In this document: positions 57,603-64,000 of the stretch, piece by piece
Layout: each line of letters begins with the position of its first letter
Numbering within the stretch: the stretch's first letter is position 1
Assembly: GCA_002869535.1 (NCBI GenBank)
Contig: PKUK01000009.1
Span: forward strand, 1 to 64,000
Source: Arcobacter sp.
Lineage (GTDB): Bacteria; Campylobacterota; Campylobacteria; Campylobacterales; Arcobacteraceae
Length of the DNA: 64,000 bases
Direction: 5' to 3'
Made by a program: the position numbers and the translations under genes
Notes under the pieces: generated by a model
The model's database searches: none
The model's input: the letters and a program-made list of their open reading frames with translations, nothing else
What the model was told of the DNA's origin: nothing

Positions 57603-58787
57603 TTGAAAAATATAAACTTACTAGACAAAGATTCAAATGCCTCTATTATATTAGCTGGAATTCTTGCACTTATTATTGGAGTAGGAGTTGCTAGGTTTGT
57701 ATTTACTTCACTTCTTCCTCCTATGCTTGAAGATTATTTAACTGTTAGTTTTGCAGGTATTTTAGCCTCTGTTAATTATGTGGGATATCTTGCTGGGTCT
57801 ATTTTTAGTGTGTTTATTAAAGATGTGTATACAAAAGTAAAGTTTTTTAGACTGGGAATGATTCTATCTATTTTGACAACTTTAGTTTTAGGAACTACCC
57901 AAAATGAAACCCTATGGCTTATATCAAGAGTAGTTGCAGGGTTTGGTGCAGCTATGGCTTTAATTGTTGGTTCTGCTATTGTAATGAGCAAACTAAAAAT
58001 TGATAATAAAACAAAAGCCATGGGAATACATTTTTCTGGTATTGGTTTTTCTATTTTAGTTACAGATTTGATTGCAAGAGCAGTTTTTTATTTTGAGGGA
58101 ACATGGAGCGATGCTTGGATTGTTTTAACTATATTTGCTTTTTTTGTATCTTTTTATCCCATGTATATTTTATCTTTTGGCAAAAAAGTAAATACAAATA
58201 TAACCAAGCATCACTTTGATATAAAACTATTTACACCCTTTGTGATACTTCTTATCATGGCATATTTTTGTGAAGGTGTTGGGATGGTTGTGCAGTCAAC
58301 TTTTATACCTGATATTATTAACTCCCTTGAAGGGTTAGAAGGTTATGGAAACCTTACTTGGACACTTGTAGGACTTGCTGGAATCCCTTCTTGTATTATC
58401 TGGATGAACTTGGCACATAAATATGGAAGTGTAAATATAATCATCATTGCCATGTCACTTCAAGTAATAGGTATACTTATCTCTGCACTTACAAATAATA
58501 TGTACCTAAACTTATTATCTGGTATTTTATATGGTGGTACGTTTATAGGTCTTGTAGCACTATTTATGAGTTTGGGAGGAAAACTAGCAGGTGCAAACCC
58601 AGTTATTCTTATGGGAGCACTTACTACTTCTTATGGTATTGGTCAAGTTTTAGCACCACTTTATAGTGTTGCCTTAATAGAAAAGTTTGGAAACTATGAT
58701 TATGCACTTTATCTTACTGCATTTATAGTTTCAAGTGGAGTAGTTTTACTGCTCATTTCAAAAATGTTAAAAATAGTAAAAGATTAA
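57603..58787 (+). CDS. MFS transporter, YbfB/YjiJ-like
   Basis: About 394 residues from TTG at 57603 (KNINLLDKD), with GGAT before it; a GTG at 57570 would place the N-terminus inside the inverted repeat and is less likely. Twelve membrane helices; the segment GVGVARFVFTSLLPPM near the start is typical of the YbfB/YjiJ group. Substrate unknown. A tautomerase gene follows after 18 nt. Confidence 0.8.
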   Translation: MKNINLLDKDSNASIILAGILALIIGVGVARFVFTSLLPPMLEDYLTVSFAGILASVNYVGYLAGSIFSVFIKDVYTKVKFFRLGMILSILTTLVLGTTQNETLWLISRVVAGFGAAMALIVGSAIVMSKLKIDNKTKAMGIHFSGIGFSILVTDLIARAVFYFEGTWSDAWIVLTIFAFFVSFYPMYILSFGKKVNTNITKHHFDIKLFTPFVILLIMAYFCEGVGMVVQSTFIPDIINSLEGLEGYGNLTWTLVGLAGIPSCIIWMNLAHKYGSVNIIIIAMSLQVIGILISALTNNMYLNLLSGILYGGTFIGLVALFMSLGGKLAGANPVILMGALTTSYGIGQVLAPLYSVALIEKFGNYDYALYLTAFIVSSGVVLLLISKMLKIVKD

Positions 58788-58805
58788 GACAAGAAAGGAT
58801 TAAAC

Positions 58806-59021
58806 GTGCCATTTATAAATATAAAAATGACCCATGAAGATGGAGGAGCAACAAAAGAACAAAAAGAGAAATTAGCCAAAGGTATAACTGAACTTTTCTC
58901 TGATATCTTTGGTAGAGGAGCCTCTAGTGCTGTTGTTCTTATAGAGGAAGTTTCAACTGATAACTATGCAATTGGAGGAAAAACTATTACAAATATAAGA
59001 GAAGAGCAAAACTCTAATTGA
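58806..59021 (+). CDS. 4-oxalocrotonate tautomerase-family protein
   Basis: 71 residues starting from GTG, with Pro2 (MPFINIKMT) as the catalytic proton donor typical of the family once the Met is removed. Small, homohexamer-type enzyme. Co-directional with the MFS transporter and possibly part of the same small degradative unit. Confidence 0.82.
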   Translation: MPFINIKMTHEDGGATKEQKEKLAKGITELFSDIFGRGASSAVVLIEEVSTDNYAIGGKTITNIREEQNSN

Positions 59022-59087
59022 TTTAAATCATACTCTTTATTTATACTTTTTGATACTATAAATTTATCAAAAAAAAGTGATTTATAT

Positions 59088-59651
59088 ATGAAAAAGTTTT
59101 TTAAACAGTTTAAAAAAGTAAATACAGAACCTATTGAAAGATCAAATATTATTTGGTCTTGGATAGGTTCATTTCTTGGAATATTAGCCATCTCATTTTT
59201 TCATATGGATATTTTAAATGACAATGATTTAACCCTTGTCATAGGCTCATTTGGAGCAAGTGCAGTATTAGTTTATGGAGCTGTTAACTCTCCTTTGGCA
59301 CAACCTAGAAACCTTATAGGTGGACATATTTTATCAGCTCTTGTGGGAGTTGTCTCTTTTAAATTGTTCCATGGCAATATACTATTTTGTTCTGCTTTTG
59401 CAGTTGCTACATCTATTTTAATCATGCAATTAACCCTAACCCTTCATCCTCCAGGAGGAGCGACTGCACTTATAGCTGTAATTGGAAGTAATCAAATACA
59501 TGATTTAGGATTTTTATATGTCTTATATCCTGTAGCTTCAGGGGCGTTTATTCTTTTAATAATTGCAATAGTAGTAAACAATATCCCTTCTCACAGACAC
59601 TACCCTCAGTCATCTAAGATTTTTAATCCTAAATGGCTAGCAGAAGATTAA
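59088..59651 (+). CDS. HPP family membrane protein
   Basis: 187 residues with four to five membrane helices; the family motif is LTLHPPGGATALIAVIG (near residue 125), from which the name HPP comes. Plant and cyanobacterial members transport nitrite. Overlaps the convergent CopD-like gene by 4 nt. Confidence 0.85.
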   Translation: MKKFFKQFKKVNTEPIERSNIIWSWIGSFLGILAISFFHMDILNDNDLTLVIGSFGASAVLVYGAVNSPLAQPRNLIGGHILSALVGVVSFKLFHGNILFCSAFAVATSILIMQLTLTLHPPGGATALIAVIGSNQIHDLGFLYVLYPVASGAFILLIIAIVVNNIPSHRHYPQSSKIFNPKWLAED

Positions 59652-60067
59652 ACAGAAAACATAATTTGTGATAAAAATATAATAATTATTACTAAAATAA
59701 AAGGGAAAATGTGGCTTTTAAAGACTAAAGGCTGTATTGAAAAAAATACTTGTAAAATACCTCGAATACCTAGCCAAAGTCCAAGTACTGCTTTTATACC
59801 AAGCAGTATTTGAAAATTACTCAAGCCCTCATCTGCAATATCACCAAAATTTACAAAAAAGAGATAAATTCCAGAAGCAACAGCTACTAGTAAAGCTTTG
59901 GGAACTACTTTTCTAACATATTGCATAAAGTATTCTCGCACTTTTGAATGCTCTTTTTCACTTAGGTCTTTTTTTATTTTAGATAAAAATAGATTATCCG
60001 TAAATAAAAAACCACCATATATAAATACTGAAAAAATATGTATTAATTTTATTATGAGATATGTCAT
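59648..60067 (-). CDS. CopD/DUF2269-like membrane protein, second copy
   Basis: 139 residues, four predicted membrane helices, N-terminus YLIIKLIHIFSVFIYGGFLFTDNLF with the same His and spacing as the protein at 54598-55032. Start overlaps the gene upstream by 4 nt (ATGA), so they are coupled. Confidence 0.62.
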   Translation of the reverse strand: MTYLIIKLIHIFSVFIYGGFLFTDNLFLSKIKKDLSEKEHSKVREYFMQYVRKVVPKALLVAVASGIYLFFVNFGDIADEGLSNFQILLGIKAVLGLWLGIRGILQVFFSIQPLVFKSHIFPFILVIIIIFLSQIMFSV

Positions 60068-60270
60068 TTGTTTATTCCTGAAGATTTTTTAGGTTTTATA
60101 TATAATGAAATCCAATCTTTAAGTATAAGAATTATTGAGATTACTCCTAAAATATGCATTACAATATTTTGAGGAAAATTTAAATAAAAGTAAGAGACTG
60201 TAAGATATATCACAATTGGATATTTTACAAAATAAAAAAAGAATATAAAACTACCATAAATTTTATTCAA
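60064..60270 (-). CDS. Small two-helix membrane protein
   Basis: 68 residues, about two membrane helices with a basic C-terminus (IKPKKSSGINK). Coupled to the CopD-like gene by a 4-nt overlap. No family recognised. Confidence 0.55.
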   Translation of the reverse strand: MNKIYGSFIFFFYFVKYPIVIYLTVSYFYLNFPQNIVMHILGVISIILILKDWISLYIKPKKSSGINK

Positions 60271-60338
60271 AACAACTCCAAAGTCTTAATCTAAAAATTT
60301 ATTATAAAATAGTTCTAGCTTCTTTCCAATGATTCAAA

Positions 60339-60842
60339 TCAATCTTTTTTCACCCAAACTTTAAATTTCCAAGCTGGACTTTTTAGTTCATCATCTTCTA
60401 CTATTTCATCATAATCTTTCTGTTGTGCTAAATCCCATGTAGAAAAATCTATTGGCTCTAAAAAGGCATCTGCTACACCTGAAAAATCAACTTCAGTTAG
60501 ATACATTTTATCAACGTATGGGAAAAGTGTTTTATAGATATTTGCTCCACCTATGATAAAAAGCTCTTCTTCTCCATTTTCTCGTGCAAAATTAAAAGCA
60601 TCTTGAACCTCATCAAAAGTATGAACACCTTCATGTTCAAATCCACTCTTTGATAAAACAAGCGATGTTCTATTTGGAAGGGGCTTACCTATTGATTCAA
60701 AGGTTTTTCTACCCATCAAAAGATGGTGTCCAGAAGTTATATTTTTAAAGTTTTTAAAATCCTCAGAGATATGCCATAACATCTGATTATTTAGACCTAT
60801 TTCCCAATTATTTCCATATGCTACAATCATTGATACTATCAT
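60339..60842 (-). CDS. folA: Dihydrofolate reductase
   Basis: 167 residues. N-terminal Met20-loop VAYGNNWEIGLNNQMLWHI with catalytic Asp-equivalent Glu in EDFKNFK (near 30), NADPH motif GHHLLMGRKTFESIG and IIGGANIYKTLF. Regenerates tetrahydrofolate after thymidylate synthase, whose gene is just upstream on the same strand. Confidence 0.93.
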   Translation of the reverse strand: MIVSMIVAYGNNWEIGLNNQMLWHISEDFKNFKNITSGHHLLMGRKTFESIGKPLPNRTSLVLSKSGFEHEGVHTFDEVQDAFNFARENGEEELFIIGGANIYKTLFPYVDKMYLTEVDFSGVADAFLEPIDFSTWDLAQQKDYDEIVEDDELKSPAWKFKVWVKKD

Positions 60843-60860
60843 ACTGTATTCCTTTTAATT

Positions 60861-60965
60861 GGTTCCCAATAAAAAGGAACCATATTTTATATATCTACTT
60901 TTTAACAAAGGAAATAAATTCCTTTTAAAAGTAGCAAAATTCTAAAGAAGGCAATGAGTTGCCTT
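60861..60965 (-). terminator. Three hairpins between thyA and folA
   Basis: AAGGCAA-TGAG-TTGCCTT (60948-60965) is a terminator-like stem just after thyA. A larger hairpin at 60895-60934 pairs CTACTTTT with AAAAGTAG and AAAGGAA with TTCCTTT. A third, GGTTCC/GGAACC, is at 60861-60881. They may end thyA transcription or set the thyA:folA ratio. Confidence 0.55.
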
Positions 60966-60969
60966 TTGG

Positions 60970-61833
60970 CTATACAGCCATTACTGCTTTTATTCCTTCG
61001 TGACACTCATAATTTTCTAACTCAAAGTCTTCCATTTTGAAATCATTGATATCTTTTACACTTGGATTTATTTTCATTGTTGGTTTATGAAAAGGTTTTC
61101 TTGTTAATTGTAAATTTACTTGATCTATATGATTTGAATAGATATGTGCATCTCCAAAAGTATGTACAAAATCCCCAAGTTCTAAGTCACAAACTTGTGC
61201 CATCATCATAGTAAGTAGTGCATAAGAAGCTATGTTGAAAGGAACTCCCAAAAATACATCTGCACTTCTTTGATATAGTTGACAAGATAGTTTTCCATTT
61301 GCCACATAAAACTGAAAAAAAGTATGACAAGGAGGCAGTGCCATTTTTTCTATTTCACCCACATTCCAAGCTGATAAAATCAGTCTTCTTGAATCAGGAT
61401 TAGTTTTGATTTGATTTATCAAATCAGATAATTGATCAATAGCTTTTCCATCATGACCAATCCAAGAACGCCATTGAGCTCCATATACAGGTCCTAACTC
61501 TTTTACGGTATCTGTATTTGTATATCCTAAGGCTTTTCCTTGGGCATCTGCATTTGCAGTCCATACAGTTTTTTTACCCACTAAATTAGCAGCTACATCA
61601 CCAAAATTAATCTCAGCCAATCTTCGCTCATCTGTGCTACCCTCGATAAACCATAAAAGCTCAGAAATGATAGCTTTAAGATGTGTTTTTTTAGTAGTTA
61701 CAAGAGGAAAACCTTCACTCAAATCAAATCTCATTTGATATCCAAAAACAGATGTAGTTCCTGTTCCTGTTCTATCCTCTTTTTTAACACCATTGTCTAA
61801 AATATGTTGTAATAAATCTAGATATTGTTTCAA
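60970..61833 (-). CDS. thyA: Thymidylate synthase
   Basis: 287 residues. Catalytic Cys169 in [14 protein letters not shown]; arginines and His of the dUMP site in [18 protein letters not shown] are intact. Slightly longer than the 264 residues of E. coli ThyA. Uses methylene-tetrahydrofolate to make dTMP, pairing with folA downstream. Confidence 0.95.
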   Translation of the reverse strand: MKQYLDLLQHILDNGVKKEDRTGTGTTSVFGYQMRFDLSEGFPLVTTKKTHLKAIISELLWFIEGSTDERRLAEINFGDVAANLVGKKTVWTANADAQGKALGYTNTDTVKELGPVYGAQWRSWIGHDGKAIDQLSDLINQIKTNPDSRRLILSAWNVGEIEKMALPPCHTFFQFYVANGKLSCQLYQRSADVFLGVPFNIASYALLTMMMAQVCDLELGDFVHTFGDAHIYSNHIDQVNLQLTRKPFHKPTMKINPSVKDINDFKMEDFELENYECHEGIKAVMAV

Positions 61834-61962
61834 TGATATTCCTTATATTTTTTTAATATTGTATTCTAGCAGATTCATATTTAATCATTAGAATTTTTAT
61901 TCTAAACTCAAGGGAACGAAACTTGTATTAGCTATATTAACAAACATCTAAAAGGATTTAAA

Positions 61963-62055
61963 ATGTTCGCTTACCTCAGAAAGTTTTTATCAAAAGCCTT
62001 TGTTCCAAAATCTAGAAGTATTTACTCTTTTCATAGATACGATTCTACTTTTTAA
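61963..62055 (+). CDS. Possible small protein (30 aa)
   Basis: ATG preceded by AAAGGAT at the correct distance, then 30 codons (FAYLRKFLSKAFVPKSRSIY region) ending TAA ten bases before the recQ stop. It lies in the 232-nt gap between thyA and recQ. The basic, aromatic composition and good RBS suggest a real small protein, but there is no other support. Confidence 0.35.
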   Translation: MFAYLRKFLSKAFVPKSRSIYSFHRYDSTF

Positions 62056-62065
62056 TCAAGAGTAA

Positions 62066-64000
62066 TTAATTACTCTGTTTTTTCATATACTCATACAAGT
62101 ACAAGTATTGTCTTAGCTCTTTTAGCGTTTCATACTTTAGTCCTTGTTCAATCCATTGTTTAATCTCATCTGGGATTTCAAGTGGCTTTAGAAGTGCTTC
62201 TTTTTTCTCTTGTGATATTTTTTCATGCTCACTTAAAACAGAAATATGAGATAAAACAGAGCTCAAACCCAAATCTCGTATTTGTGCTATCTCTTCAACT
62301 GTCTTATTCTCTTGGATTAAATCAAAAGTCTCCAAATAAGTTTTTGTGAGTTTTTTTAGTGGTACTTTTTCTTCTAACTTTTCACTAAACTCTTCTTTGA
62401 TACTTTTACATAAAGTTAAAAAGGCTTCTCCATATTTTTCATATTTTACAAGACCTACGCCATTTATATCTAGCATCTCTTCTTTTGTAAGGGGAAGTTT
62501 TGAAGCTAACTCTTTTAAAGTCTTATCACCAAATATCACATAAGCTGGTACTTCATGTTCCAAAGCTATCTCTCTTCGCAAGGTTCTAAACTTCTCATAC
62601 AACTCTTCATCAAAACTAAGCTCAGTCACTTCCTCTTCAATCTTTTGAGCAATACCTAGCTTATCACTATCTATTAAAAGTTTTTCTTCACCTTTTAATA
62701 TTTGCATTCCTAGATTTGTTATTTTTAAAGCTCTAAACTCACCTAAATCTAGAGCTTTTAGGTCTATTAGTTTATCAGAAATTGCTATCCATTCATTTTT
62801 GCTTTTATCTGCTCCCAAGCCATAAACATTGAGCTTGTCATGTCCAAACTCTAGTAGCTTTTGATTTTTTGAGCCCCTTAATATATCGATAATATGATTT
62901 ACTCCAAATCTCTGTCCACTTCTATAAATAGCACTTAAAAACTTTTGGGCATCTACACTTACATCTACAAGTTCTACTTCACCCTTTGTACAATTATCAC
63001 ACAAGGTTTTACAATCATCTATCTCATCTTCAAAATAGTTTGCGATGATTTTATGCCGACAATTATTAGAGACACAGTATCGATACATAGCTTCAAGTTT
63101 ATCAAGACCAGTTTGCTTATATCCAGTATCTATAGCATCTTCTATTTGTATTTTTCTTTTTACCTCATCAGATTTTGAGTAAAGTAAGTACACATAAGAC
63201 ATATCACCATCACGCCCAGCACGACCAATCTCTTGATAATAGTTTTCAAGTGTTTTAGGCAAGCTTGTATGTATGACAAAACGAATATTTGACTTATCAA
63301 TTCCCATACCAAAAGCAATAGTAGCTACAACTATATCAATCTTCTCATAAACAAAAGCATCATAAACTTCATCTTTAACAGCAGGCGATAATCCCGCATG
63401 ATAAGCTTTTGAGGCATAGCCATTTTCACACAAAAACTGAGCTGTACCTTCTGCTTCTTTTCGAGTAAAGGTATAGATGATTACACATAAGCCTTTATGT
63501 GATTTTAGGAAACTTAATATCTGTTTCTTACCATTTGATATTCGTGGTTCTACTTTTATATCAAGATTATCCCTATGTGTTTTAGCACGAAAATGCCTAG
63601 CATTTTGCAAGTTTAAATTTGAAGCAATATCTGCTTCTACTTTTTTAGTAGCAGTTGCAGTAAATGCAGCAATAGGAGTACTAGGAAATAGTCTTTTAAG
63701 TTTATCAAGGTTCCTATACTCAGCTCTAAATTCATGTCCCCAAGCAGATACACAGTGTGCTTCATCTATTACAAAATAGTTTATATCAATTCGCTGTAAC
63801 ACTCCAACAAACTCATTAGAAGTAAATCTCTCAGGTGCCACATAAATAAACTTCAACTCACCTTTCAAAAGCTTCTGCATAGTAAAACCATTCTCTTCAC
63901 CACTTTGAGAAGAACTTATCATTTCAGCTTTTATATCTAAGTCATTGAGTGCTTTTATTTGGTCTTGCATAAGGGCGATTAGTGGAGAGATTACGACTGT
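62066..64000 (-). CDS. recQ: RecQ-type ATP-dependent DNA helicase (5' end outside)
   Basis: The gene continues past the right edge: the frame is open to 64000, where it reads TVVISPLIALMQDQIKALN, so only the first helicase motif (Walker A region) is missing. DEAH box in FVIDEAHCVSAWGHEFR, motif V/VI in IGRAGRDG, Zn-binding Cys of the RQC domain (CRHKIIANYFED, CKTLCDNC) and a C-terminal HRDC domain are visible. Unwinds DNA in recombination repair. No internal stop was found. Confidence 0.93.
   Translation of the reverse strand, partial: TVVISPLIALMQDQIKALNDLDIKAEMISSSQSGEENGFTMQKLLKGELKFIYVAPERFTSNEFVGVLQRIDINYFVIDEAHCVSAWGHEFRAEYRNLDKLKRLFPSTPIAAFTATATKKVEADIASNLNLQNARHFRAKTHRDNLDIKVEPRISNGKKQILSFLKSHKGLCVIIYTFTRKEAEGTAQFLCENGYASKAYHAGLSPAVKDEVYDAFVYEKIDIVVATIAFGMGIDKSNIRFVIHTSLPKTLENYYQEIGRAGRDGDMSYVYLLYSKSDEVKRKIQIEDAIDTGYKQTGLDKLEAMYRYCVSNNCRHKIIANYFEDEIDDCKTLCDNCTKGEVELVDVSVDAQKFLSAIYRSGQRFGVNHIIDILRGSKNQKLLEFGHDKLNVYGLGADKSKNEWIAISDKLIDLKALDLGEFRALKITNLGMQILKGEEKLLIDSDKLGIAQKIEEEVTELSFDEELYEKFRTLRREIALEHEVPAYVIFGDKTLKELASKLPLTKEEMLDINGVGLVKYEKYGEAFLTLCKSIKEEFSEKLEEKVPLKKLTKTYLETFDLIQENKTVEEIAQIRDLGLSSVLSHISVLSEHEKISQEKKEALLKPLEIPDEIKQWIEQGLKYETLKELRQYLYLYEYMKKQSN

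Overview
The window comes from an AT-rich chromosome of the Campylobacterota (old Epsilonproteobacteria), most probably an Arcobacter-type organism. The reasons are the complete 14-subunit-type nuo operon that includes nuoE and nuoF, a Wolinella-type diheme fumarate reductase (frdCAB), a tandem pair of dynamin-like GTPases as in Campylobacter jejuni, the UbiD-like decarboxylase, many GGDEF and Cache sensor proteins, and heavy use of AAA/TTA/GAA codons. No phage, IS element or CRISPR array was seen.

Layout. 1-162: promoter and boxA leader of an rRNA operon that runs off the left edge. 163-2547 (minus): pseudopilin, an interrupted membrane glycosyltransferase, and a TrpG/PabA amidotransferase. 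2733-6426: Fur-box-controlled ferric iron ABC importer fbpABC, then a periplasmic-sensor diguanylate cyclase, a UbiD-like decarboxylase (minus) and a MalY/PatB aminotransferase. 11945-26452: nuoA-N with a nuoCD fusion and citrate synthase (gltA) between nuoF and nuoG. 26694-30195: frdCAB. 30351-34699: two dynamin-like GTPases. 34795-35542: eight tRNA genes (Gln, Leu, Gly, Lys, fMet, Met, Thr, Ser). 35660-37866: second diguanylate cyclase, S24-like protein and a hypothetical. 37920-43105: a Fur-box-flanked metal locus (Fur-family regulator, HMA-like protein, ferritin-like protein, several small glycine-rich membrane proteins, atypical P1B ATPase) that looks like a ferrosome (fez) type iron-storage compartment cluster. 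43110-44157 (minus): flavodoxin group with Fur boxes. 44315-49503: histidine kinase, periplasmic binding protein, histidine kinase. 49621-54513: sucCD, interrupted PhyH dioxygenase, Tex. 54598-64000: CopD-like membrane proteins, thioesterase, glycosyltransferase, LysR/MFS divergent pair, tautomerase, HPP protein, folA, thyA and the 3' part of recQ.

The most unusual property of the window is that seven otherwise intact genes each carry exactly one in-frame TAA codon and no frameshift: the glycosyltransferase (1436-1438), fbpA (3747-3749), nuoG (17883-17885), nuoH (19670-19672), the P1B ATPase (41524-41526), a histidine kinase (46052-46054) and the PhyH dioxygenase (51699-51701). In the positions that family conservation makes readable, the expected codon is TCA (Ser) or GAA (Glu), so one G:C to T:A change explains each. 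This is either a sequencing or mutational signature, or evidence of UAA read-through; both can be tested.

Functionally the window is dominated by anaerobic/microaerobic respiration (complex I, citrate synthase, succinyl-CoA synthetase, fumarate reductase) and by iron: Fur-box-like sites precede fbpA, the regulator/ferrosome-like operon, its downstream small-protein unit, the flavodoxin group and a CopD-like protein.
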